Translations under genes and position numbers: made by a program
Notes under the pieces: model-generated
Told to the model about the DNA's origin: nothing
Databases searched by the model: none
What the model saw: the letters and a program-made list of their open reading frames with translations, nothing else
DNA from: Bradyrhizobium forestalis
GTDB lineage: Bacteria; Pseudomonadota; Alphaproteobacteria; Rhizobiales; Xanthobacteraceae
Assembly: GCF_002795245.1 (NCBI RefSeq)
Contig: NZ_PGVG01000008.1
Coordinates: 62,001-126,000 of the forward strand
DNA length: 64,000 nt
Reading direction: 5' to 3'
Shown: positions 53,352 to 62,355 of the stretch, one piece after another
How positions within the stretch are numbered: position 1 is the stretch's first letter
Layout: every line of letters starts with the position of its first letter

Positions 53352-56300
53352 TTGAATTACGCTGGCAAATTTGACGCCGCGACCTCCTTGAACGGCGAGG
53401 GTTCCAGCGCGCCCGCCTACGTCCATACCGATTCCTTTGCGGCCAAGCCCTTCATCGCAAAGGCGCACGGTCATGTGCCTGATGGCGCGTTCGTTGTTCC
53501 CGACCCCAACCTGATCTTCAACGGCGAGTTCAAGCGCGCCGGCCTCGATCTCGTGCTGTCCCACGAAGGGCATGAGTTCGTGGTTCACGATTATTTCAGG
53601 GGCGACAAGCGCGCCGCGATCGCCTCGCCCGACGGCGCCCACCTCACCGGCGACATCGTCAACGCCCTCACCGGCCACGTCCAGGTTGCCCAGGCCGCGC
53701 CCGGCGCCGCTGCCGCTCAGGTCATCGGTCACGTCACCAAGCTCGTGGGCAGCGCGACCGCGATCCGCAACGGCGTCTCGGTCATCCTGAACAACGGCGA
53801 CAATGTCGAGAAGGGCGACGTGGTCTCGACCGGCGCCGATTCGACGCTCGGTATCACCTTCATCGACGGCACCGTGTTCGGCCTGTCCTCCAATGCGCGG
53901 ATGGTGCTGAACGAGATGGTCTACGACCCCAACGGGTCGAGCAACTCCTCGCTGCTCAGCCTGGTTGCGGGCACCATCACCTTCGTCGCCGGCGAGACCG
54001 CCAAGCACGGCGACATGAAGGTCGACACGCCGGTCGCGACCATGGGCATCCGCGGCACCGCGGTGCTGACCCAGATCAACTTCGTCGTTCCCGCCGGCGG
54101 CGGCGATCCGCAGCCGCAGGCGAGCTTCCAGGTGCTGGTCGAGCCGAATGGCACGACGGGCTCCTACATCCTGTTCGACAAGATCACGCTGCTGCCGATC
54201 GCCACGGTCAACCAGGCCGGCCAGATGATCCAGATCAGCGGCGGCAACGTCTCGATCTCCAATGCGCTGATGTCGCCGGAAATTCAGAAGCTGATCACGG
54301 ACGTGTTCACGCTGAAGTTCACCGACAACAACACCAACACCAAGCTGACCACGAACTTCACCGACACGATCACGCCGTTCAGCCAGGACCTGGTGTTCAA
54401 GTCGGGATCCGGCCCCGTCGTCATCGCGACGTTCGTCAACCTCAATCCGCAGGGACAGGACAACCCCGGCACGTCCACGCCGGCCGCCGTCCGCATTCCC
54501 AACCAGCCGGTTGCGCAAAGCTTCGACCTCGGCGGCAATGTGAAAACGGCGTTCGCGCTGACCGAACGCGCGGACACCACCGGCGACACGCACGCTGACA
54601 CGGTTTCCGGCCTGATCAGATTCGTCGATCAAAACCTCGGCGACCGGCCGTCGGTGAGCGTGAGCCTCGCCGAGGCACCGAACTATGTCTACAAGAACGC
54701 CGGCCAGCAGGACGTCACCGGCTCGCTCACCGATCTCCAGAAGCAGGATATCGCGGCGACGCAGATCCAGATCAGCGTCGTTGCCGACTCCGCCAACAAC
54801 AACAACGGCTCTGCGGTCTGGACCTACACGATCCCGGACAAAGTCTTCGACTTCCTGGCAGCCGGCGAGACGCTGACGCTGACCTACATGGTCCGCGTCG
54901 ACACCAATTTCACGGTGAGCCCGGAGAGCAAGTTCATCCCGATCACCATCACCATCACGGGAACGAACGACAAGCCCACTGTGGCGACCTCAGGCGGAAC
55001 CGTCATCGAGAAGGTCGGGACCGGCAACGAAGCTCTGGACACCATCACGGGCACGGTCACCTTCACCGACGTCGATCTGACGGACCGGCCGATCGTGAGC
55101 GCGGCGCTGTCGTCCACCCAGCCGTTCAAATATCTCGATGCGGAAGGCAACGATATCACCGCGACGCTGACGCCGGAGCAACGCGCGGCGATCGCCGCCG
55201 TCGAGGTGCCGCTGACGGTGGTGCAGGGCGCCGGCAACGGCAACAACGGCTCGGCCACCTGGACCTACAGCGTCCCCGACCATCTGTTCGATTTCCTCGC
55301 CGAAGGCGAGACGCTGACCCTCAACTATGTGGTGCAGGTCGACGACGGACACGGCGGCGTGGTCAGCACGCCGATCACGGTGTCCATCAACGGTGCGGAC
55401 GTCAATGTCGAGGGCACCAACGACGTGCCGACGGTCGTCGAAGACGACACCACCCCGGCCGGTGCGGTGACCGAGGATGCGGCGGCCACGCTCGCAGCGA
55501 ACGGCACCATTGCCTTCAACGACCCTGATCTCACGGACACGCACAGCGCGAGCTTCGTCCTGAAGTCGACGACTTCGAGCGCACATCTGCCTGGCTTCGG
55601 CGACGGCACCTCGCATATCGGCACGTTCGCGCTTGAACCGGTGAGCGAGAGTCCCGGCGTCAGCTCGCGAGGGTCGGTAGTCTGGACCTTCACGCTCAAC
55701 AATAACGACCCGGTGCTGCAGTCGCTGGCCAAGGGCCAGACCATCACGCAGGTCTATACCGTGACGATCGACGACCATCACGGTGGGACGGTCACCAAGG
55801 ACGTCACGGTCACCATCACCGGGACCAACGATGCCCCGACCATCACGAGCGACGCAGACGCGGCCAGGGGGAGCGTCACCGAGGATGCCGGCGCGACGCT
55901 GGCGACCGGCGGCACGCTGGCGATCCAGGACCTCGACCTGATCGATACTCACACCGCGCAAGCCGTGTTCAAGTCGGCGGCGTCGAGCGCACATCTGCCG
56001 GGCTTCGACGGCAACACGCCGCTCGGGACCTTCACGATCGATCCGTCGGTGACCGAATCCAACAGCGACACCAGCAACGGTGCGACGCTGGGCTGGCACT
56101 TCACGCTCGACAACAGCAATCCGGTGCTGCAGTCGCTGGCTGAGGGCCAGAGCATCACGCAGGTCTATACCGTCACTTTCACCGACAATAACGGTGCGCA
56201 GGTTTCCCAGGACGTCACGGTCATCATCATCGGCACCAACGACGCGCCCATGATCACCAGCGACGCAGACGCGGCCGCGGGGAGCGTCACTGAGGATATC

Positions 56301-59300
56301 TGCGCCACGCTGTCGATCGACGGCACGCTGGCGATCCAGGATCTCGACCTGATCGACACCCACACTGCGCAGGCCGTGTTCAAGTCGGCGACCTCGAGTG
56401 CGCATCTGCCGGGCTTCGACGACGACACCCCGCTCGGCACTTTCACGATTGATCCGTCGGTGCACGAATTCAACACCGACACCGACAATGGTGCGACACT
56501 GGGCTGGCACTTCAGCCTCGACAATGGCAATGCGGTGCTGCAATCGCTGGCCGAGGGCCAGATCATCACCCAGGTCTACACCGTCACCTTCACCGACGAT
56601 CACGGCGCGCAGGTCTCGCAGGACGTCACCGTCACGATCAACGGCGCCAATGACGCGCCGACGATCACGAGTGATGCGGCCGATGCCGCTGGAGCGGTGA
56701 CCGAGGATGCCTGCGCCACGCTGTCGATCGACGGCACGCTGGCGATCCAGGATCTCGACCTGATCGACACCCACACGGCGCAGGCCGTGTTCAAGTCGTC
56801 GACATCGAGCGCGCATCTGCCGGGTTTCGACGACGGCACGCCGCTCGGCACTTTCACGATCGATCCGTCGGTGCACGAATTCAACACCGACACCGACAAT
56901 GGTGCGACGCTGGGCTGGCACTTCAGCCTCGACAACGGCAATGCGGTGCTGCAATCGCTGGCCGAGGGCCAGACCATCACCCAGGTCTACACCGTCACCT
57001 TCACCGACGATCACGGCGCGCAGGTCTCGCAGGAGGTCACCGTCACGATCAACGGCGCCAACGACGCGCCGACGATCACGAGCGACGCCGACGCGGCGAC
57101 GGGCGCGGTCACCGAGGACGAGGGCGCGTCGCTGACGACCGGCGGCACGCTGGCGATCCAGGACCTCGACCTGATCGACACCCACACGGCGGAGTGGTCG
57201 TTCAAGTCGTCGTCCGTCAGCACGGATCTGCCGGGCTTCGGGACCGGTTCGCATATCGGCACCTTCACGATCGACCCGGTGACCGAATCCGGCAGCGACA
57301 CCAGCAACCGCGCGACACTGGGCTGGCATTTCACCTTGGACAATGACGATCCCGTGCTGCAGTCGCTGGCGGAAGGGCAGACCATCACCCAGGTCTACAC
57401 CGTCACGTTCGACGACCACCATGGCGGCAAGGTCAGCCAGGACGTCACCGTCACGATCACCGGCACCAACGATGCGCCGGCGGTTTCCTATGTGACGTCG
57501 GACTACATGAATTTCGACGGCCAGACGATCGCCGTCGGCGAGGTGCCGACGGTGGCCACCGATGACGTGACGCTGGACGGCTGGGTCAACTGGAACGGCG
57601 CGGCAGAGGCCGGCCACGGCCAGATCCTGTTCTACAACGGCAACACCTCGACCACCGGCTTCGGTCTCCTCGGCACCGTCAACACTGATGGCACGATGGA
57701 GCTGCAAATTCTCGCGGGCGGCCGCCAGATCGCCGATACCGGCGTGGCACTCACGGCGTCGCAGTGGCACAACATTGCGCTGACGCGCGAGAACGACACC
57801 TTCAAGCTCTATCTCGACGGGCACCTCGAATATTCGCACTCATGGACGGTCAACCCGATCGACGGCAGTCCGTCGAATCCGTCGGCGTCCTACATGATGA
57901 TTGGCGCCGCGAGCGACCCGGGCGCGGCGAGTTTCGGGGAGGAAGGCTTCCATGGCGCGATCGCCGATGTCAGCGTCTGGACCACCGCGCTCACGCAGGC
58001 GCAGATCCAGTCGATCGATTTCACCGGCCTCACCGGCAGCGAAGCCAACCTTGCCGCCTATTATCAGCTGAGCGACGGCAGCGGGAACTCCGCCTCCAAT
58101 GCGGTCAATCCCGCCAAGAGCCTCGCGATCGAGGGCGATGCGGACTGGGCCAGCGGCACCTCCGGGCCCGGCGGCGCCGTTGCCGATCTGATGGAGACCA
58201 ATGCCGGCCAGCTTGCGCACGGCGTGCTGGCGGTCTCCGACGTCGACGCGATCGATCACGTCACGGTGTCGGTCAGCCAGCTGCAGGTGTCTCTCGGCGG
58301 CGTGGCGCAAACCGGCAATGTCGGCGGGCTGTCGCATGAGGCCCTGTTGAACTATCTCACCGTCCCGTCCGGCGACATCCTGAACGGCACCGCCACCCAT
58401 ACGCAGTTCACCTGGGCCTTCAACTCGCAGGGACAGGCCTTTGACTTCCTCGCCGCCGGCCAGACGCTGTCACTGCAATACACGATCGTGCCGTCGGATG
58501 CTGATGGCGCTGGCACGGGTGGGGTCGTCACCATCAACATCGCAGGCAGCAACGACGCGCCGACGCTCGATGACGCGACGCTGGCTTCCGTCGCCAGCAA
58601 TGACAGTGATCCGAGCGGAGCTGCGATCAGCAGCCTGTTCACGGACAAGTTCCACGACGCCGATACCGGCGCGACGTTCAAGGCCGTCGCGGTGACGTCC
58701 GACGCCGCCACCGCCGGGCAGGGCGTCTGGCAGTACGCGCTCGCCGGCACGGATCAATGGGCCGATATCGGGCCGGTCAGCGACACGACCGCGCTGGTGC
58801 TGAGCCCCGATACGCTGATCCGGTTCGTGCCCGCCAATGGCTTTTCCGGGACGCCGGGCGCCCTGGGGGTCCACGCACTCGACGACACCTATACCGGCGC
58901 CATCACGACCGATCTGTCGATCGCGACGATCGATCTTTCGGTCACCGGCACCGGCGGCAAAACTCCGGTCTCGCAGGATCTCACCACCATCGGCACGGAA
59001 GTGACTGCTCCCGCCGACGGCCCGGTCATCAATACCGAAAGCTTCCAGGTCGAGCACATCATCGAGAACAGCAACGACATCATCACCGATCTTGTCGTCG
59101 TCGACACCGATGCAGGCGCAGCCGCGGATACGTTCACCGTCACGCTGTCGACTGCACATCCGGACGTCAGCACCGTCTATTTCGCTCCGATGACGGGTTC
59201 GCTTGACGCAATCAACGCGGGCCTCGCGAGCGGCGGCACTGGCGTCATCTACGATCCGACAGGCGCGAGCACCGATGATTACCCGCAGCCGCCGGCGACC

Positions 59301-59780
59301 GACCAGATCACGCTGACGGTTACCGACTCGGCCGGCCACTACGACAGTGTCCACTTCATCTTCAACGAGGCCGGCGACACCTTCCAGGGCGTCACCCTGG
59401 AAGGCACCAGTGGCAAGGACGTCATCTTCGCGACCGATACGAACGACACGCTGACCGGCGGCGGTGCCAAGGATCAGTTCGTGTTCGCGCCGGGCTTGTT
59501 GTATGACGACAACGGACAGCCGATCACCGATTTCTCCCACACCATCACCGATTTCACGGTGGGCCTCGACAAGATCGACCTGCGGCAGTTCTCGGACGTG
59601 AGCTCAATGGGCAACCTCGCCATCACCCAGCAACAGAATGGCGACACCCTGATCACCTGGAATCAGGAGATCACGCTGCAATCCGGGCCGATACAGGAAC
59701 ACGAGTCGCTTCTGCTCAAGAACGTGATTGCCGCAAATCTTCAAACCAGCGATTTCATCTTCGGCACGCATGTCACGTGA
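53352..59780 (+). CDS. Giant type-I-secreted adhesin: FecR-like, VCBS repeats, LamG, RTX end
   Basis: Surface/extracellular protein of 2142 residues, strongly acidic, no signal peptide. Order: a prefix (residues 38-112, FNGEFKRAGLDLVLSHEG, DYFRGDKRAA), an Ala-rich linker (APGAAAAQ, 116-123), a FecR-like beta domain (124-240, FIDGTVFGLSSNARMVLNE, TPVATMGIRGT), two VCBS-type units ending TITGTNDKP and GTNDVPT (about 395-695), five shorter ones (696-1378), a LamG-like lectin domain (about 1380-1605, GWVNWNG, WHNIALTREN, LYLDGHLEYS), another VCBS unit, two cadherin-like units, and an RTX/M10 C-terminal signal (TSGKDVIFATDTNDTLTGGGA, ITDFTVGLDKIDLRQF). Start is a TTG without a clear ribosome site. 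No type I secretion genes are nearby. Confidence 0.85.
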   Translation: MNYAGKFDAATSLNGEGSSAPAYVHTDSFAAKPFIAKAHGHVPDGAFVVPDPNLIFNGEFKRAGLDLVLSHEGHEFVVHDYFRGDKRAAIASPDGAHLTGDIVNALTGHVQVAQAAPGAAAAQVIGHVTKLVGSATAIRNGVSVILNNGDNVEKGDVVSTGADSTLGITFIDGTVFGLSSNARMVLNEMVYDPNGSSNSSLLSLVAGTITFVAGETAKHGDMKVDTPVATMGIRGTAVLTQINFVVPAGGGDPQPQASFQVLVEPNGTTGSYILFDKITLLPIATVNQAGQMIQISGGNVSISNALMSPEIQKLITDVFTLKFTDNNTNTKLTTNFTDTITPFSQDLVFKSGSGPVVIATFVNLNPQGQDNPGTSTPAAVRIPNQPVAQSFDLGGNVKTAFALTERADTTGDTHADTVSGLIRFVDQNLGDRPSVSVSLAEAPNYVYKNAGQQDVTGSLTDLQKQDIAATQIQISVVADSANNNNGSAVWTYTIPDKVFDFLAAGETLTLTYMVRVDTNFTVSPESKFIPITITITGTNDKPTVATSGGTVIEKVGTGNEALDTITGTVTFTDVDLTDRPIVSAALSSTQPFKYLDAEGNDITATLTPEQRAAIAAVEVPLTVVQGAGNGNNGSATWTYSVPDHLFDFLAEGETLTLNYVVQVDDGHGGVVSTPITVSINGADVNVEGTNDVPTVVEDDTTPAGAVTEDAAATLAANGTIAFNDPDLTDTHSASFVLKSTTSSAHLPGFGDGTSHIGTFALEPVSESPGVSSRGSVVWTFTLNNNDPVLQSLAKGQTITQVYTVTIDDHHGGTVTKDVTVTITGTNDAPTITSDADAARGSVTEDAGATLATGGTLAIQDLDLIDTHTAQAVFKSAASSAHLPGFDGNTPLGTFTIDPSVTESNSDTSNGATLGWHFTLDNSNPVLQSLAEGQSITQVYTVTFTDNNGAQVSQDVTVIIIGTNDAPMITSDADAAAGSVTEDICATLSIDGTLAIQDLDLIDTHTAQAVFKSATSSAHLPGFDDDTPLGTFTIDPSVHEFNTDTDNGATLGWHFSLDNGNAVLQSLAEGQIITQVYTVTFTDDHGAQVSQDVTVTINGANDAPTITSDAADAAGAVTEDACATLSIDGTLAIQDLDLIDTHTAQAVFKSSTSSAHLPGFDDGTPLGTFTIDPSVHEFNTDTDNGATLGWHFSLDNGNAVLQSLAEGQTITQVYTVTFTDDHGAQVSQEVTVTINGANDAPTITSDADAATGAVTEDEGASLTTGGTLAIQDLDLIDTHTAEWSFKSSSVSTDLPGFGTGSHIGTFTIDPVTESGSDTSNRATLGWHFTLDNDDPVLQSLAEGQTITQVYTVTFDDHHGGKVSQDVTVTITGTNDAPAVSYVTSDYMNFDGQTIAVGEVPTVATDDVTLDGWVNWNGAAEAGHGQILFYNGNTSTTGFGLLGTVNTDGTMELQILAGGRQIADTGVALTASQWHNIALTRENDTFKLYLDGHLEYSHSWTVNPIDGSPSNPSASYMMIGAASDPGAASFGEEGFHGAIADVSVWTTALTQAQIQSIDFTGLTGSEANLAAYYQLSDGSGNSASNAVNPAKSLAIEGDADWASGTSGPGGAVADLMETNAGQLAHGVLAVSDVDAIDHVTVSVSQLQVSLGGVAQTGNVGGLSHEALLNYLTVPSGDILNGTATHTQFTWAFNSQGQAFDFLAAGQTLSLQYTIVPSDADGAGTGGVVTINIAGSNDAPTLDDATLASVASNDSDPSGAAISSLFTDKFHDADTGATFKAVAVTSDAATAGQGVWQYALAGTDQWADIGPVSDTTALVLSPDTLIRFVPANGFSGTPGALGVHALDDTYTGAITTDLSIATIDLSVTGTGGKTPVSQDLTTIGTEVTAPADGPVINTESFQVEHIIENSNDIITDLVVVDTDAGAAADTFTVTLSTAHPDVSTVYFAPMTGSLDAINAGLASGGTGVIYDPTGASTDDYPQPPATDQITLTVTDSAGHYDSVHFIFNEAGDTFQGVTLEGTSGKDVIFATDTNDTLTGGGAKDQFVFAPGLLYDDNGQPITDFSHTITDFTVGLDKIDLRQFSDVSSMGNLAITQQQNGDTLITWNQEITLQSGPIQEHESLLLKNVIAANLQTSDFIFGTHVT
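55845..57485 (+). repeat. Four tandem VCBS-repeat coding units (411/411/411/408 bp)
   Basis: Units begin at 55845, 56256, 56667 and 57078, each starting with the codons for T-S-D and ending in the codons for N-D-A-P. Units two and three (56256-57077) are nearly identical over most of their length, including the stretch for HEFNTDTDNGATLGWHFSLD; units one and four are more diverged. This fits recent duplication inside the adhesin gene. Confidence 0.85.
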
Positions 59781-59927
59781 CGACGTCCGGCTCCTTCGGC
59801 CAATCGGCACGTAGCCCGACCGCGGCAAAAAATTCATAATCCACCACCGTCAGGGAATAGCCAATCGCGCGCCGACGCTCCATGATCGGTGCGCCCGGCG
59901 TGGTGCAGGGCAGGAAGTCCAGCTGGC

Positions 59928-62159
59928 ATGAAACGTCTGAAGATCCTGCGGCGGTGGTTTGCGCGGAAGCTCGGCTTTGCGCGGCTGATGTGCCTTGCGC
60001 TGCTGGTTCTGTTTGCCGGCGCGCGCCTCTGGGATCCGCCGCCGATCCAGGAATTGCGGCTGCGCACCTTCGACATGTTCCAGCTGATCGATCCGCGGCA
60101 CAAGACGGCACGGCCGGTGACCATCGTCGATATCGACGACAAGAGCCTCGCCAAGCTTGGCCAGTGGCCGTGGCCGCGGACGCGGATCGCCGATATGATC
60201 CAGAACCTCACCAACAACGGCGCGGTGGCGATCGGCTTCGACGTGGTGTTTTCGGAGCCCGACCGGCTCAATCCGGATCTGGTCGCAGGCCAGATGCGTT
60301 ATCTCGACGATGCCACGCGTGCCAAGCTGCGCGAGCTGCCGACCAACGACCAGACCCTTGCCGAGGCGATCAAGCGCTCGCGCGTGGTGCTGGGCGAGAC
60401 CGGGCAGCGGGCGATCTCGTCCGAGATCGACAAGTCGCTGCCTTTCACCGGCGTCGCGACGGTTGGCGAGGAGAATGCCGAACGCTTCCTGTTCGAATTC
60501 CCGGGCCTGCTCCGCAACGTGCCCGTCATCGAGAAGGTCGCGGCCGGCCGCGGCCTGTTCACCATCAAGACCGAGCGCGACGGCCTGATCCGCCGCGTGC
60601 CGATGGTGATGCGCGCCCAGGGCAACATCATGCCCTCGCTCAGCCTCGAGATTTTGCGCGTCGCCACGGGCACGCCGACGCTGCTGATCCGGACCGACAA
60701 GACCGGCGTGCGCGCCGTTCGCCTCAAGGGCGTGGAGATTCCGACCGACAAGAACGGTCAGCTCTGGGTACATTATGCGCGCCAGGATCCTTCGATCTAC
60801 GTCTCGGCGGCCGACGTGCTCGACAACACCGTGCCGCCCGCCAAGCTCGCCGGCAAGCTGGTGCTGGTCGGCACCTCCGCGGTCGGGCTCAACGACATCA
60901 AGACGACGCCGGTGTCCTCGACCATGCCCGGGGTCGAGATCCATGCCCAGGTGCTGGAGAGTGTGCTGAGCGGAGCGGTGATTTCCCAGCCGAACTACGC
61001 GCTCGGCGTCGAGCTGCTCGCCGCGCTCGTGATCGGCCTGCTCGTCATCATCTTCACGCCGAATCTCGGTCCCGTGCGCCTCGTGCTCGCCGGTGCGATG
61101 TTCGCCGCGATCCTGGTCGGCACGTCCTGGTTCTTCTACGCGCAGTACCGCTACCTCATCGATTTCACCTATCCGCTGCTCTCGACCACGGCGGTCTATC
61201 TGACGCTGATCTTCGCCAGCTTCGTGCGCGAGCAGCGTCAGCGCGTGCAGATCCGCGGCATGTTCGCGCAATACATGTCGCCGGTGCTGGTCGAGCAGTT
61301 GGCGCAGTCGCCGGAAAAGCTCGTGCTCGGCGGCGAGGAGCGCGAGATGACGATCATGTTCTCCGACGTACGCGGCTTCACCACGATCTCGGAGAGCTAC
61401 AAGCAGGATCCGCAAGGGCTGATCGCGCTGATGAACCGCTTCCTGACGCCGCTGACCGACGTGATTATCGAGCGCAAGGGCTATATCGACAAGTACATGG
61501 GGGACGCCATCATGGCGTTCTGGAACGCGCCGCTCGACGATGCCGAGCACGAGATCAACGCCTGCGAAGCCGCGATCCAGATGCTTGAGCAGATCGACGC
61601 CGTCAACAAGGAGCGCGAGCAGGAAGCGGCCGACGGCGGCCACGTCTACATCCCGCTCAATGTCGGCATCGGTCTCAACACCGGCATCGGCGTGGTCGGC
61701 AACATGGGGTCCGACCTGAAGAAGAACTATTCGGTGCTCGGCGACAGCGTGAACCTCGCCTCGCGCCTGGAAGGGCAGTCGAAGGAGTACGGCTTTCCCA
61801 TCATCATCGGCTCCAGGACCGCACTCGCAGCCAAGGAGAAGTTCGCGATCCTCGAGCTCGACTTCATCATGGTCAAGGGCAAGACCGAGCCGGAAGTCAT
61901 CTACGCCATCGCGGGCCGCGACGACGTGATGCATTCGGCCGCGTTCCAGCGCCTGCGCAACATCACCATCGAGATGCTCGGCTGCTATCGCGGCCGCAAC
62001 TGGCAGGGCGCACTCGACGCGATCGAGCGCGGCCGCAAAAGCGAGGACGCCGACACGCTGGAGAAGCTGTTCAGGCTCTATGAGGTGCGAATCAAGGATT
62101 TCCAGCTCAATCCGCCGCCGGAGGGTTGGACCGGCGCGTATGCGCTGCTGACGAAGTAG
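59928..62159 (+). CDS. CHASE2-domain adenylate cyclase (class III)
   Basis: Membrane receptor cyclase of 743 residues. One span near residues 19-34, then an extracytoplasmic CHASE2 sensor domain (about 40-365; FDMFQLIDPRHKTARPVTIV, DKSLAKLGQWPWPRTR, GVEIHAQVLESVL), three spans (383-450), and the catalytic domain (475-650). Both metal Asp residues are present, Asp480 in MFSDVRGFTTISE and Asp526 in KYMGDAIMAFWNAP; Lys522 and the VLGDSVNLASRLEG motif point to ATP, hence cAMP. The C-terminal 90 residues are helical. It follows the adhesin by 147 bases on the same strand. The ligand of CHASE2 is unknown. Confidence 0.9.
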   Translation: MKRLKILRRWFARKLGFARLMCLALLVLFAGARLWDPPPIQELRLRTFDMFQLIDPRHKTARPVTIVDIDDKSLAKLGQWPWPRTRIADMIQNLTNNGAVAIGFDVVFSEPDRLNPDLVAGQMRYLDDATRAKLRELPTNDQTLAEAIKRSRVVLGETGQRAISSEIDKSLPFTGVATVGEENAERFLFEFPGLLRNVPVIEKVAAGRGLFTIKTERDGLIRRVPMVMRAQGNIMPSLSLEILRVATGTPTLLIRTDKTGVRAVRLKGVEIPTDKNGQLWVHYARQDPSIYVSAADVLDNTVPPAKLAGKLVLVGTSAVGLNDIKTTPVSSTMPGVEIHAQVLESVLSGAVISQPNYALGVELLAALVIGLLVIIFTPNLGPVRLVLAGAMFAAILVGTSWFFYAQYRYLIDFTYPLLSTTAVYLTLIFASFVREQRQRVQIRGMFAQYMSPVLVEQLAQSPEKLVLGGEEREMTIMFSDVRGFTTISESYKQDPQGLIALMNRFLTPLTDVIIERKGYIDKYMGDAIMAFWNAPLDDAEHEINACEAAIQMLEQIDAVNKEREQEAADGGHVYIPLNVGIGLNTGIGVVGNMGSDLKKNYSVLGDSVNLASRLEGQSKEYGFPIIIGSRTALAAKEKFAILELDFIMVKGKTEPEVIYAIAGRDDVMHSAAFQRLRNITIEMLGCYRGRNWQGALDAIERGRKSEDADTLEKLFRLYEVRIKDFQLNPPPEGWTGAYALLTK

Positions 62160-62174
62160 CCGTCACACACTCGC

Positions 62175-62329
62175 CGTCGTCCCGGACAAGCGCGCCTGAA
62201 GCGCGCGCCGATCCGGGATCCATAACCCCAGGGAGGAGTGCGGCGCGAGACGGCAACCGCGAGTCTTCGCCAAATCACTCCCTGTGGCTATGGGTCCCGG
62301 GTCTGCGCCGACGCTTGCCTGGGACGACA
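62175..62329. repeat. Paired-palindrome intergenic element, family C (long variant)
   Basis: CGTCGTCCCGGACAAGCGCG..CCGATCCGGGATCCATA on the left and GCTATGGGTCCCGGGTCTGCG..TGCCTGGGACGACA on the right are inverted copies around a central ACTCCCT/AGGGAGGAGT pairing. It sits between the convergent cyclase and peptide-binding protein genes. Confidence 0.75.
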
Positions 62330-62355
62330 GCGGTGTTTGACGCGGCAGATTGCCC

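Noticed and set aside
55845..57485. Regular about 411-base repeats as CRISPR-like or satellite DNA
   Set aside because: They are in-frame VCBS domain repeats within one protein; no short repeat/spacer pattern.
54990..57839. 949-residue open frame on the minus strand opposite the adhesin
   Set aside because: It mirrors the repeats of the adhesin, is Arg/Val/Asp-rich without domain features, and GC-rich codon use keeps antisense frames open. The plus-strand protein has recognisable domains throughout.
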